From JAGXTF01 sp038317095 (GTDB lineage Bacteria; Bacteroidota; Bacteroidia; NS11-12g; UBA955): a DNA stretch of 64,000 nucleotides. The stretch is taken from positions 44,931-108,930 of the forward strand of contig JBBQBB010000002.1 in assembly GCA_038317095.1 (NCBI GenBank), in the 5' to 3' direction. The notes beneath the pieces were generated by a model. That model searched no databases, was not told where the DNA came from, and saw nothing but the letters and a program-made list of their open reading frames with translations. The position numbers and the translations under genes are program-made. This document shows, in pieces, positions 33,351 to 42,790 of this stretch (position 1 is its first letter; every line of letters begins with the position of its first letter).

Positions 33351-35192
33351 TTATTCCACAGTAACACTCTTCGCCAAATTTCTCGGTTGATCTACATTGC
33401 AACCCCGCATCACTGCAATATGATAACTGAGCAATTGCAATGGAATTGTATTGATAATAGGACTCAAACTTTCTTCCGTTTCGGGCACTTCAATTATGTG
33501 GTTAGCCAATGAATCCAAACCTCTATTGCCTTCTGAAACGATGGCGATTACAATGCCTTTGCGGGCTTTTACTTCTTGTATATTGCTTACCACTTTTTCA
33601 TAATGTGCACTGTTGGTTGCAATTACAACTACAGGCATATTTTCATCTATCAATGCAATAGGACCGTGTTTCATTTCAGCCGCGGGGTAGCCTTCAGCGT
33701 GGATATACGAAATCTCTTTTAATTTTAAAGCCCCTTCTAAAGCCACTGGAAAATTGTATCCTCTGCCTAAATATAAAAAATTATGAGAGTCTTTATACAT
33801 TTCCGCCAGTTGAACCAATTGATCGTTCAATTTTAATGCTTTTTCAACCTTTTCTGGAATGTTTTCCAATTCAAACATAAGGCTGCGGATTTTATCTGAA
33901 GACATCGTTCCGCGCAATTTGGCCATGGCCATCGCAATTAAATTTAAAACAGTAACCTGGGCCGTAAAAGCCTTAGTACTTGCAACGCCTATTTCTGGGC
34001 CTGCGTGCGTATAAGCACCTGCATGACTCAATCTTGGAATGGAACTGCCTACAACATTGCAAACCCCAAAAACAGTTGCCCCTTTGCTTTTTGCCAATTC
34101 CATGGCCGCCAATGTATCGGCGGTTTCTCCACTTTGGCTAATGGCTATAACCAAATCGGTAGCGTATAAAACCGGATTTCTATACCTGAATTCTGAAGCG
34201 TATTCCACTTCCACCGGAATTCTTGCGTATTCTTCAAAAATATATTCTGCCACCAAGCCTGCATGCCAACTGGTTCCGCAACCAATAATAATAAGGCGGT
34301 TGATGTTTTTTAATTTTTCTTCATAATCGCGTATGCTTTGCATGATAATACCCGCAGATGTGGCGTCAATGCGACCCCTAAAACTATCGTGTATGGATTT
34401 AGGCTGCTCGTATATTTCCTTGAGCATAAAATGCTCATATCCACCTTTTTCCAATTGCTCTAGGTTCATCTCTAGCTCATGTATATATGGAGTTTGTATT
34501 TGATTGTCGATGGTGACAATGGTCAATTCTTGGTTTTGTACCACCGCAATTTCCCCGTCATTTAAATAAATAACTTGGCGGGTATATTCTACAATGGGAG
34601 TGGCATCGCTGGCTAGAAAAAATTCTCCGCGGTCGTTTCCAATTCCCACAACCAATGGGCTTCCTTTTCGGGCAGCAATTAAATGTTCTGGGTGGTTTTT
34701 AGACAATATAACAATGGCATATGCACCTACAACTTGCTTTAAAGCCACACGCACAGCCTCTTGTAAACTTAAATTGGCATTTTCCATGATGTCCTCAATC
34801 AAGTGAATCAAGATTTCGGTGTCTGTGTCGCTGGTAAAAGTATGTCCCCTTCTCAGTAAGCCTTCTTTAAGCGTAGCATAGTTTTCAATAATGCCATTGT
34901 GAATTACAGACAAGTCACCGCTTTGCGACACATGCGGGTGTGCATTCACATCATTGGGTGCACCGTGGGTAGCCCAGCGGGTATGACCCATGCCAATATT
35001 GCCCGATCTTTCGGATGGCAAAATGGAATCTTCCAATTCTTGAACCTTTCCTTTTTGCTTAAAAATACGCATATCGCCATTAAGCAATGCTATTCCAGCA
35101 CTATCATAACCTCGGTATTCTAGCCTTTTTAGCCCTTTTATTAAAATTGGAAACGCATCACGTTCGCCAATGTATGCAACAATGCCACACAT
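33351..35192 (-). CDS. glmS: Glutamine--fructose-6-phosphate aminotransferase (isomerizing)
   Basis: Makes glucosamine-6-phosphate from fructose-6-phosphate and glutamine, the first step to UDP-GlcNAc. The 613-residue product has the Ntn glutaminase domain with catalytic Cys directly after the initiator Met (MCGIVAYIG), RLEYRGYDSAGIAL, GMGHTRWATHGAP, then two SIS isomerase domains (GCGTSWHAGLVAEYIFE, ISQSGETADTLAA, YPAAEMKHGPIALID) and the conserved end PRNLAKSVTVE. The start is fixed at 35192 by the need for Cys at position 2 and by a promoter at 35203-35235. No glmS ribozyme is apparent, as the leader is only about 10 bases. Confidence 0.97.
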   Translation of the reverse strand: MCGIVAYIGERDAFPILIKGLKRLEYRGYDSAGIALLNGDMRIFKQKGKVQELEDSILPSERSGNIGMGHTRWATHGAPNDVNAHPHVSQSGDLSVIHNGIIENYATLKEGLLRRGHTFTSDTDTEILIHLIEDIMENANLSLQEAVRVALKQVVGAYAIVILSKNHPEHLIAARKGSPLVVGIGNDRGEFFLASDATPIVEYTRQVIYLNDGEIAVVQNQELTIVTIDNQIQTPYIHELEMNLEQLEKGGYEHFMLKEIYEQPKSIHDSFRGRIDATSAGIIMQSIRDYEEKLKNINRLIIIGCGTSWHAGLVAEYIFEEYARIPVEVEYASEFRYRNPVLYATDLVIAISQSGETADTLAAMELAKSKGATVFGVCNVVGSSIPRLSHAGAYTHAGPEIGVASTKAFTAQVTVLNLIAMAMAKLRGTMSSDKIRSLMFELENIPEKVEKALKLNDQLVQLAEMYKDSHNFLYLGRGYNFPVALEGALKLKEISYIHAEGYPAAEMKHGPIALIDENMPVVVIATNSAHYEKVVSNIQEVKARKGIVIAIVSEGNRGLDSLANHIIEVPETEESLSPIINTIPLQLLSYHIAVMRGCNVDQPRNLAKSVTVE

Positions 35193-35202
35193 AAATTGTA
35201 TG

Positions 35203-35235
35203 CAAAGATACAAATTTAGAAAGCATTTCCCCCAA
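35203..35235 (-). promoter_or_regulatory. Promoter of glmS
   Basis: On the minus strand, TTG (35235-35233), a 22-base spacer, and TATCTTTG (35210-35203), ending 11 bases before the start codon. Confidence 0.65.
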
Positions 35236-35477
35236 CTAGGTTCCTATAGAATCTTTGCCTAAACCATTTGCTTTGATGCATTTTTTTATAAAATGCGTAG
35301 TTGAATTTTCTCTCTTATTTTTATTGATGGCTTATACGAACAATTATTTGATTCGTTTGTATATATTTTAGATGATTAAAATTTTACTGAAAATGGCAAT
35401 ATAAAACCTGCTTCAAATCGTATTTATTTTGAAGAAAATTATATTTTAAAATGAAGTTAAAATAAATTATTAATACA

Positions 35478-36375
35478 CTATTGCACGTATAAAAGTGCGG
35501 AATTACTACCACATTTTATTTCATATAATCCAGCTTTAAATTCACCAATATCTATTGTTATCTCATCCGTTAGGGCATTTGCTTTTGACTTAACATTAAT
35601 TTGCCGGAAAGACTGAAAATTTGAATTTTATTGGCTTGAGCTTAATTGATTTTTACAATAACCGTTTGATGTGCAGGATTTGGATAAACTTTAAGGGCTG
35701 TATTGATAGCATTCATTTTTATACTTAAACTATAAGGACTAAAACTCCAAAAATCAGAACGTTTTTCCCATTGGAATCCACGCCAGTGCCAATAAAATCT
35801 TGATTTCCAATTCCAAAAGCAACAGAACTCCAGCCAGAAAAATCCGTATTCCATTCAATTTCTTTCCAGCTATCTGCAGTAGTATCATATTGCCACATAT
35901 CCCCATGAATTCCAGTTGGGGCCAAGAACCCCATTCCCAAATAACCTTTATCGTTTACATTGAAGCCAAAGGATCCATATCTTTTACCCCCACTAAAATC
36001 ATTCTTTTTGAGCCAAGAATTTGTTTTTGGGTTGTAAGCCCAAAGTTCAGAGGAACTGGCGGTATCCTTAACGCCAGTGAAAGTATAGCCCATACCATTA
36101 ATAGAAAAACCAACACCGCTATGTCTGCCAATTGCAGGTAGGTCTGGCAATTTAGTCCATGCATTGTTATTTGGATCCTATTGCGAAAAATCTTTAAGTA
36201 TCTTGTTTGAATCACCATAGCCCGAGCCAAAATAGCCCTTGTTACCAATAGAAAAACCTATAGCAGATTCCCTTAATTTTGGCATAGGGCTTGTAATTTT
36301 CTTCCAATAATTTTGCCGTTCCGCTTGGTACATAATGAGCATGGTGATAATACCTATTTTTATTCTATTACGCAT
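35478..36375 (-). pseudogene. Kelch-repeat protein with T9SS sorting domain, multiply disrupted
   Basis: From ATG 36375 the frame reads Kelch-type units such as KLRESAIGFSIGNKGYFGSG. A TAG at 36178-36180 falls where a Tyr is expected in DFSQ-(Y)-DPNNNAWTKLPDLP. The same frame then continues with GVGFSINGMGYTFTGVKD, SSELWAYNPKTNSWLKKND and GSFGFNVNDKGYLGMG. A shift in an A tract near 35768 is needed to pass into RSDFWSFSPYSLS and LKVYPNPAHQTVIVKIN. A TAA at 35642-35644 replaces the next codon before AQANKIQIFSLSGKLMLS. A further shift near 35585 gives LTDEITIDIGEFKAGLYEIK to a stop at 35478. Four lesions show a dead gene for a secreted surface protein. Confidence 0.85.
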
Positions 36376-36693
36376 GGTAAAGCGATATACAACGCTTTAT
36401 GAAGTTAATTATATTATACATAAATGCAACTTTTATTTTATTTATTGTAAATATTCTTAAACCCAAATTCAGCGATAGGAAACTTAGCGAGTGTTGATCT
36501 CCCTCAGCAGAGTGAGTGGAGCAGTGGCTCGTAAAAGGTTTTTGCACACAGAAAAAACATCGCTATTGTTAGTAAGAAAAGCGAGCAAGTTCATTTTATG
36601 AAAGTGATTTTAATCCCCAATAGATTTCGCCGCCGCTACGGATGTGAATATTGGGTTAAAAAGTGCCGAATAATACATATATTAAAAGGCCAT
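36376..36693. other. Intergenic region upstream of the Kelch pseudogene
   Basis: About 320 bases with no supported gene. A 96-codon plus-strand frame at 36598 mainly opposes the end of metK and its terminator and has no recognisable features. Confidence 0.5.
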
Positions 36694-36720
36694 AAAAAAA
36701 ACCGACACAAGGCCGGTTTT
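36694..36720 (-). terminator. Terminator of metK
   Basis: In minus-strand orientation AAAACCG and CGGTTTT pair around a nine-base loop and are followed by a further T run, 20 bases after the metK stop. Confidence 0.85.
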
Positions 36721-36740
36721 AATTTTATAAATAAATTTAA

Positions 36741-38039
36741 TTATTTTATTTTGAATGCCTTTTTTACTGCAGGCACAGCGTTCAATTCTTCCCAAGGGAA
36801 CAATTTTACTTTTACAGAAATTTCATTGTCTTTGCCTTTGTTAAATACTTTGGTTACAGTTTCTGTTTTGCGACCCATGTGTCCATAAGCAGCGGTTTCC
36901 AAATAAATAGGCGTGCGCAAATTAAAACGGGTTTCAATGTCATATGGACGAAGGCTAAATTCTTTCATTTTTAAAAGGGTTTCAGCAATTTGTCCGTCGG
37001 TCATATTCACTTTGGCAGTTCCTTTGGTATCCACAAATACACCTACAGGATCTGCAACGCCAATGGCATAGCTCACTTGCACCAATGCTTCGTCTGCAAC
37101 ACCCGCGGCAACCAAATTTTTAGCAATGTGGCGTGTAGCATAAGCCGCACTTCTGTCTACTTTGCTCGGGTCTTTGCCACTGAATGCGCCACCACCGTGT
37201 GCACCGCGTCCACCATAAGTATCTACAATAATTTTGCGTCCTGTTAATCCTGTATCGCCATGCGGTCCACCAATCACAAATTTTCCTGTTGGGTTAATGT
37301 GGTATTTGATGTTGCTGTCGAACAATTTGTGCAAACGCTTTGGCAATTTCTTTAAAATGCGTGGAATAAGAATGTCTTTAACATCTTTATTGATTTGGGC
37401 CAACATGGCATCGTCTGCTTTTTTAACATCGGCAGGCTTGTTTGTTTTTGGCTTTATCCAATCGTCGTGTTGTGTAGACACCACAATGGCTTCTACATGC
37501 ATAGGCTTATGATCGTCGCTATACTGCACGGTTACCTGGCTTTTTGCATCGGGTCTAAGGTATTTTATTTTTTTGCCTTCGCGTCTCAGTTCAGCCAATT
37601 CGTGCAACAACAAATGCGAAAGCATAAGTGGCAATGGCATATAATTGTCGGTTTCGTTTGTGGCAAAGCCAAACATCATACCTTGGTCACCGGCACCTTG
37701 GTCTTCACGTTTTTTACGATCCACCCCTTGATTGATATCGGGGCTTTGTTCGTGTATTGCAGAGAATATACCACAACTGTTTGCTTCAAACATATACTCA
37801 CTGCGGGTATATCCAATTTTGCGAATTACTTCTCGTGCAATTTCTTGCACATCCAAGTATGCTTTGGATTTTACTTCACCGGCTAAAACGACTTGACCTG
37901 TGGTTACAAGTGTTTCGCAAGCTACTTTACTTTCTGCATCATAGGCAAGAAAGTTATCAATTAGTGCATCCGAGATTTGGTCTGCTACCTTGTCTGGGTG
38001 CCCTTCAGAAACGGATTCAGAGGTAAAAAAATATGACAT
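36741..38039 (-). CDS. metK: S-adenosylmethionine synthetase
   Basis: Forms S-adenosylmethionine from methionine and ATP, a 432-residue cytoplasmic enzyme. Visible motifs are FFTSESVSEGHPDKVADQISDA at the start, GQVVLAGEVKSKAY, SPDINQGVDRKKREDQGAGDQGMMFG, IGGPHGDTGLTGRKIIVDTYGG and GGGAFSGKDPSKVDRSAAY. ATG 38039 matches the family N-terminus; an in-frame extension to 38108 has no support. Functionally downstream of metH at the left edge. Confidence 0.97.
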   Translation of the reverse strand: MSYFFTSESVSEGHPDKVADQISDALIDNFLAYDAESKVACETLVTTGQVVLAGEVKSKAYLDVQEIAREVIRKIGYTRSEYMFEANSCGIFSAIHEQSPDINQGVDRKKREDQGAGDQGMMFGFATNETDNYMPLPLMLSHLLLHELAELRREGKKIKYLRPDAKSQVTVQYSDDHKPMHVEAIVVSTQHDDWIKPKTNKPADVKKADDAMLAQINKDVKDILIPRILKKLPKRLHKLFDSNIKYHINPTGKFVIGGPHGDTGLTGRKIIVDTYGGRGAHGGGAFSGKDPSKVDRSAAYATRHIAKNLVAAGVADEALVQVSYAIGVADPVGVFVDTKGTAKVNMTDGQIAETLLKMKEFSLRPYDIETRFNLRTPIYLETAAYGHMGRKTETVTKVFNKGKDNEISVKVKLFPWEELNAVPAVKKAFKIK

Positions 38040-38132
38040 GTTTTTCGAGGCGCGAATATAATACTTTATTTTCAATATTCTGTAGAAATACGGAAAGTAG
38101 CCTTGCACTGCCTCATATTGCGGGGTTTATAT

Positions 38133-39203
38133 TCAATTAGGCTTGTTTAACACCACTTTTGCCGCAATAAGTTTGTGGTCGCTGGGTACATTGCTTTGGC
38201 TGTGGTATTCGGTGCACTTAAACAATTTCGACATTAGAATATAATCAATTCTAAAGCTGGGGAAGGGGCCTTTGTAAGTCCGTTCAAACCCTGAGCCGCA
38301 TTCCCTAAATGCATCTAACAAGCCGTTGCTAATGCGGTTGTAAGTATAACTCAAAGGCACGTCATTAAAGTCGCCCATTACGAGTTTTGGATAAGGGCAG
38401 TTTTCCATATTTTGGGCTACACTATCAGCCTGTGAAGCTCTTTTAAGGTAGGCTGTCTGAAGCCTTTTTATTAAATTTTTAGAACCTTTAATTTTGGAAT
38501 CCGTAATTTCATTGTTGCTGATAAAAGCATAGTCCTTTTTGCCAAACCGTATGGATTGTAAATGCAGATTGTAAACCCTTACCGTATCGTTTTTTAACAA
38601 AATATCAACCCAAATTGCCATATTTCCGGTATTTTCTCCAAACCCAATTCTACCAGTTTTAACAATAGGGTAAACTGAATAAATGATCATCCCATAGGGC
38701 CTATCCAGACTCAACCGCTGAAAATAATGCGTTTTAAAACCTCCTGCTTTTTTCATAGATAAAATTTTATCGGAAATCTTTTCTTTTGAATAAAATTCTT
38801 GCAAACACAATATATCGTATTTTTCCTTTCTTACATTTTCGACCATGTTTGCAAAATAGTTTGAGTCTTGATAGACCCCAAAAAGCTGCGTATTGTAAGA
38901 CGCAATTTTAATATTTTCTGTATTTTTTATTTTGTCTTTTGTAAATTGAACATATTTAGAAATATGGATTAAATTTAAAATTAGAAAACACAATGGAATT
39001 ACGAGTTTAAATTTTAATTGAATCCACCAATAAACCAACCACAATATATTTATTACAAACAAAAACGGAAAAGTAAGACCCAGAAGTGGAAGAACGGAGC
39101 TGTATTGTGGGTGAATAAATGGAGCTAGACCTGCAGCAGATAGCAGCAATCCGGAAATAATGGTGATGGGAAATACAATTAAATTGGCGACTCTTAAAAA
39201 CAT
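38133..39203 (-). CDS. Membrane-anchored endonuclease/exonuclease/phosphatase-family protein
   Basis: 356 residues. Three N-terminal transmembrane helices (about 7-30, 39-63 and 67-85) precede an EEP catalytic domain: KIASYNTQLFG, ILCLQEFYS with the catalytic Glu, YNLHLQSIRFG, LVMGDFNDVP (Asp, Asn) and SDHKLIAAKV with the final Asp-His. This layout is common in Bacteroidota next to rhomboid genes. It starts at ATG 39203, one base after the stop of the rhomboid gene, and ends the run mutL, rhomboid, rhomboid, EEP protein. Substrate unknown (a phosphodiester). Confidence 0.87.
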   Translation of the reverse strand: MFLRVANLIVFPITIISGLLLSAAGLAPFIHPQYSSVLPLLGLTFPFLFVINILWLVYWWIQLKFKLVIPLCFLILNLIHISKYVQFTKDKIKNTENIKIASYNTQLFGVYQDSNYFANMVENVRKEKYDILCLQEFYSKEKISDKILSMKKAGGFKTHYFQRLSLDRPYGMIIYSVYPIVKTGRIGFGENTGNMAIWVDILLKNDTVRVYNLHLQSIRFGKKDYAFISNNEITDSKIKGSKNLIKRLQTAYLKRASQADSVAQNMENCPYPKLVMGDFNDVPLSYTYNRISNGLLDAFRECGSGFERTYKGPFPSFRIDYILMSKLFKCTEYHSQSNVPSDHKLIAAKVVLNKPN

Positions 39204-39204
39204 A

Positions 39205-40077
39205 TTATTTGTCTCCAGCTTTAAACAAAGTTTCTTTCTCACCTTTGGTTAAACTTTCATAGCCACTTTGGTTTATTTTGTCTAATATTCTGTCAATTTC
39301 TTTTTGATCGGGTTTAAATTTGGTATCCAAAAAATCGCGGTTGATATTTACGGAAGTTGTGCGACTGGGTTTTGATTTTGAATAAGAATTGGCCGTGCGT
39401 TTTTTGAACAAGTATGCAATTTCATCCACCATCGGAATATGCAGTGTTCCTCGAGTGTGCAGTACAAACAATAAGCCAAATATTTCGCCGCCAATGTGTG
39501 ATAAAAACCCACCTTGGTTCATAGTTCCTACGGCACCAAAAATATCAAACAATACCCTTAAAAAGGCAATCCAAAACAATTCAACAGGGAGTATTCCAAA
39601 AAGCATCAATCGGTAATGAGGCGTAAACACAGCAGTACCAATAATGATGGCTGAAACTCCTGCAGATGCACCTACCATTTGAGGAATACCATCTAAGGTA
39701 TTTAAAAATAAATAGTAAATAATGCTGTAGAATAGGGCTCCAAAAATACCTCCACCAATAAATAATTTCCAAATGTAAATTTTTCCAGTTAAATCTTCTA
39801 AAATTACGCCAATAAAAAACAACCAAAGCATATTTGAAAAAAGATGCCAAAAGTCGTAGTGCATGAAAATATAAGTAAAAATAGACCAAGGTTGGTATAG
39901 AAAATTGGGTAAAGCAGGTGTAAAGGCAAGCTTTGAAAAAATCAAGCCTCCAATAGCGGTTTTGCCTAGAATTGCTAAAAACAACCAAACCATACTGCAC
40001 CAAAGCACTATATTTAAAATGGCTTTGTTGTTTTTGGACATTGGGTTTAGTTCACTACCCAGAAAGGTCATTGCCAT
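39205..40077 (-). CDS. Rhomboid-family intramembrane serine protease with C-terminal extension
   Basis: 290 residues, six transmembrane helices. Catalytic Ser138 lies in GASAGVSA, and His194 in FLSHIGGEIFG. The helix-1/2 loop WSIFTYIFMHYDFWHLFSNMLWL is the typical HxxxxHLxxNM rhomboid segment. The C-terminal cytoplasmic tail (about 225-290) ends in EIDRILDKINQSGYESLTKGEKETLF, a conserved extension of unknown role in this group. It lies three bases after the second rhomboid gene. Confidence 0.92.
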   Translation of the reverse strand: MAMTFLGSELNPMSKNNKAILNIVLWCSMVWLFLAILGKTAIGGLIFSKLAFTPALPNFLYQPWSIFTYIFMHYDFWHLFSNMLWLFFIGVILEDLTGKIYIWKLFIGGGIFGALFYSIIYYLFLNTLDGIPQMVGASAGVSAIIIGTAVFTPHYRLMLFGILPVELFWIAFLRVLFDIFGAVGTMNQGGFLSHIGGEIFGLLFVLHTRGTLHIPMVDEIAYLFKKRTANSYSKSKPSRTTSVNINRDFLDTKFKPDQKEIDRILDKINQSGYESLTKGEKETLFKAGDK

Positions 40078-40080
40078 ATT

Positions 40081-40767
40081 TTATTGCCCGTTATTTTTAA
40101 TTTTTTGATGTGACCAAATTTTCAATACCAAATAACCGGTTAAGGCACCACCAACGTGTGCAAAGTGGGCGATGGGATCCCAAGCAAACTGACCCAAACC
40201 GCCAATGATATCAAGTAAGAGCAATATAGGTATGAGTATTTTTGCTTTTATGGGATATGGAATAAATAGGAATACCAGTTTTTCATTGGGATAAAAGAAT
40301 ACAAATCCTATTAAAATGCCATACAAAGCGCCACTTGCTCCCAACATGGGTCCGTAAGGTCCAAATTGTTGGCCAAAATGGGAATTTATACTGGCAATAC
40401 CAGAGTGAATGGGCATTATGGCACCTGTTTCATTGAATGTTAGCCAACCTACGCTAATGAAATGGACCAAAACTGCACCCAAACCGCTGATAAAATATAA
40501 ATAAAGAAACTTTTTAGTACCCAATCTGTTTTCTAAAATGGCACCAAAAGAGAACAAAGCAATGGCATTGAAAAGGAGGTGGGTGAATCCACCGTGACAG
40601 AACATATGGGTAAATAGCTGCCAAACACGAAAATGGGGACTGTCAGGATAATACAAATAAATATTGAGAACATCAAATCCAATTCTTGGAAGCGCTTGTT
40701 GGGCTAGAAAAAACAATCCTATAAGAATCAATAAATTTCTAAGACCAGGTGGCATATTTTGTAACAT
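40081..40767 (-). CDS. Rhomboid-family intramembrane serine protease
   Basis: 228 residues with six transmembrane helices. Catalytic Ser145 in MLGASGALYG and His204 in HFAHVGGALTG are present. HMFCHGGFTHLLFNAIALFSFG is the rhomboid entry loop and second helix, and NRLGTKKFLYLYFISGLG follows. A proline-rich loop replaces any extension. Its start overlaps the mutL stop by one base (TGATG), so it is translationally coupled to mutL. Confidence 0.92.
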   Translation of the reverse strand: MLQNMPPGLRNLLILIGLFFLAQQALPRIGFDVLNIYLYYPDSPHFRVWQLFTHMFCHGGFTHLLFNAIALFSFGAILENRLGTKKFLYLYFISGLGAVLVHFISVGWLTFNETGAIMPIHSGIASINSHFGQQFGPYGPMLGASGALYGILIGFVFFYPNEKLVFLFIPYPIKAKILIPILLLLDIIGGLGQFAWDPIAHFAHVGGALTGYLVLKIWSHQKIKNNGQ

Positions 40768-42605
40768 CAGTTTTTCTTTTGTTTTCGGAAGATATCGTAT
40801 AACAATTCCGTACCAATTTTAATTAAAATGGGTTGATTGTCGAAGGTAAAGTTTTTATCGCCCTCTGTAAAAAGGCTCTCCACCAATGTTTTCTGCATTT
40901 GTGGCTCTATGCGGCTTCCATATGGCAGGGCAGTTTGCCGGGCCAAGGAAAGTGCCAAACTGTCGTGTTTTTTCAATTTTAACTCGCCTTGGGTAGATTC
41001 GTAATCTTCCAGCATTTTTTCAATAACCTTTGCCTCATCCGTTCGGTGCAATTCTGGCGGAATTCCATTGACAATGATGGTGTTTCCTCCAAATTGACTA
41101 ATATCAAAGCCGATAGCCCTAAAATCCTCCAATAAGGAAACCAAGAGTTGCAGCTTCGAAGGATTAAGCACTGCAGTTATTGGAAACATCAATTGTTGGC
41201 AAGCTCCTTTATGACTTTCAAGGTAACGGCGGTATTGGCCAAAAAGAATTTTTTCGTGCGCCAAATGCGGGTCTATGATATACAGTTCATCGCCAATGCG
41301 GGTTACCAAATATTGGTTTCCAAGCTGAAAAATGTCTTGAATCTCTGGTAAATTTTCTGCAAATGGTATTTTTTCGAATTCTTTGGGTGGGTTTAAAAAA
41401 TCTGGAGGGTAGTTGGTTTGTTCGACTGAACCTAAAATCTTCGTCCAATCTTGTTTTTTAGGATTGGGGTAGTGGTCTGCTTTAAATGGATCGTATCCAG
41501 GTTTTAAAAACGTCTCCGGGTTGTATTGATTGCGATCCAATGCACTTTTATCCGCGGGCAATTCATTTTTTAAAAAATTTTCAATACCCCCCATGCCAAA
41601 CAATTCCATTTCTGGTTGAATGATATGGCTGCCTAAAGTTTTGCGAACAGCGGCTTTAATAATATTGTAAATATGCCTATCGTCCTCAAATTTTACTTCT
41701 GTCTTGGTAGGATGCACATTTACATCCACTTTGGATGGGTCGATATGCAATTTTAAAACAAAGAGTGGAAAGCTACTTTCTTCTGCTAGTCCTGCAAATG
41801 CAGATTGGATAGCGTGGTTAAAATAGGCGCTACGGATAAAACGGTTGTTGACGTAAAAATATTGATCACCCCTGGTTTTTCTGGCACTTTCTGGCATACC
41901 AATATACCCATGAATACCAACAATTTCTGTTTCTTCATGCACTTCTAACAAAGGCTTGTTTATGCCTAAAACATCTTTGATTCTTTGCTCTAGGTCGGTG
42001 GGTTTTAAATCATAGTTTTCAGCGTTGTTGTTAAACATTTGAAAAGCAATATTGGGATAAGCCAAAGTTTGTCTTTGAAACTCTTCAATAATATGTTTGG
42101 TTTCAACACTGACGGATTTTAGAAAATTGCGCCGGGCGGGAATATTGTAAAAAAGATTTTTAATACTGATGGATGTTCCTTCTGGCGCAGAAACAAGATT
42201 TTGCTCAATGACTTTACTGCCTTCAATGCGAATAAAAGTGGCCGCATCGTCTACTTTTCTGCGGGTTTTCATTTCCACTTGGGCCACAGCGCCAATGCTG
42301 GCGAGTGCTTCTCCACGGAATCCAAAGGTGTTTAAAGAATAAATATCCAGTGCTGTATTGATTTTAGAAGTAGCATGCCTTTCCCAGCACATTCTGGCAT
42401 CTGTCTCACTCATTCCACCGCCGTTGTCTATCACTTGGATTAAAGTACTTCCACCGTCTTTTATGATAAGGCGTATGGATGTTGCACCCGCATCCAAGCT
42501 GTTTTCAAGCAATTCTTTTATAGCACTGGCAGGCCTTTGCACCACCTCTCCGGCAGCAATTTGATTGGCAACGGCATCCGGTAATAATTTAATGATATCA
42601 GACAA
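40767..42605 (-). CDS. mutL: DNA mismatch repair protein MutL (TTG start)
   Basis: Mismatch repair mediator, 612 residues. The N-terminal GHKL ATPase shows IAAGEVVQRPASAIKELLENSLDAGA, VIDNGGGM, ATSKI, and TFGFRGEALASIGAVAQ; the transducer domain has YFYVNNRFIRS and VDVNVHPTKTEVKF. The C-terminal dimerisation domain contains YIIDPHLAHEKILFG where endonuclease MutLs have DQHA-x2-E-x4-E; the Gln, Ala and final Glu are changed. TTG at 42605 is the only fit: TAA lies in frame 15 bases upstream, and the protein then starts MSDIIKLLPDAVANQIAAGE like its homologues. Confidence 0.95.
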   Translation of the reverse strand: MSDIIKLLPDAVANQIAAGEVVQRPASAIKELLENSLDAGATSIRLIIKDGGSTLIQVIDNGGGMSETDARMCWERHATSKINTALDIYSLNTFGFRGEALASIGAVAQVEMKTRRKVDDAATFIRIEGSKVIEQNLVSAPEGTSISIKNLFYNIPARRNFLKSVSVETKHIIEEFQRQTLAYPNIAFQMFNNNAENYDLKPTDLEQRIKDVLGINKPLLEVHEETEIVGIHGYIGMPESARKTRGDQYFYVNNRFIRSAYFNHAIQSAFAGLAEESSFPLFVLKLHIDPSKVDVNVHPTKTEVKFEDDRHIYNIIKAAVRKTLGSHIIQPEMELFGMGGIENFLKNELPADKSALDRNQYNPETFLKPGYDPFKADHYPNPKKQDWTKILGSVEQTNYPPDFLNPPKEFEKIPFAENLPEIQDIFQLGNQYLVTRIGDELYIIDPHLAHEKILFGQYRRYLESHKGACQQLMFPITAVLNPSKLQLLVSLLEDFRAIGFDISQFGGNTIIVNGIPPELHRTDEAKVIEKMLEDYESTQGELKLKKHDSLALSLARQTALPYGSRIEPQMQKTLVESLFTEGDKNFTFDNQPILIKIGTELLYDIFRKQKKN

Positions 42606-42612
42606 GACCCGA

Positions 42613-42620
42613 CAAATTTA
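42613..42620 (-). promoter_or_regulatory. -7 element of mutL
   Basis: On the minus strand TAAATTTG ends eight bases before the TTG start codon. No -33 TTG was found. Confidence 0.45.
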
Positions 42621-42710
42621 CCATATTTAGGTTTTAAAAATATGCAGAGAACCACATAAATTAATTTTTCCGCTTTTTTACAGGTTTAGCGATTGTAACG
42701 AATTTAATCT

Positions 42711-42728
42711 GTGACCTTTGTGTTTCCC
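42711..42728. repeat. CTTTGTG-type dispersed repeat, second copy
   Basis: GTGACCTTTGTGTTTCCC, one mismatch from 9027-9044. It lies in the intergenic gap between mutL and prmA. Confidence 0.6.
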
Positions 42729-42790
42729 ATTGTGCCCTCCGACACCGCCGCAGTGGTGCGTGCTTTTTTTTAGTTTTATTTTTTAATGAA

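Noticed and set aside
36475..36530. GAGTGAG/CTCCCTCA-like inverted sequence as a possible small RNA or tRNA
   Set aside because: Pairing is too short and no cloverleaf or terminator accompanies it.
38040..38108. N-terminal extension of metK
   Set aside because: Conserved enzyme starts at MSYFFTSESVSEGHP; the extension is not protein-like and covers the upstream region.
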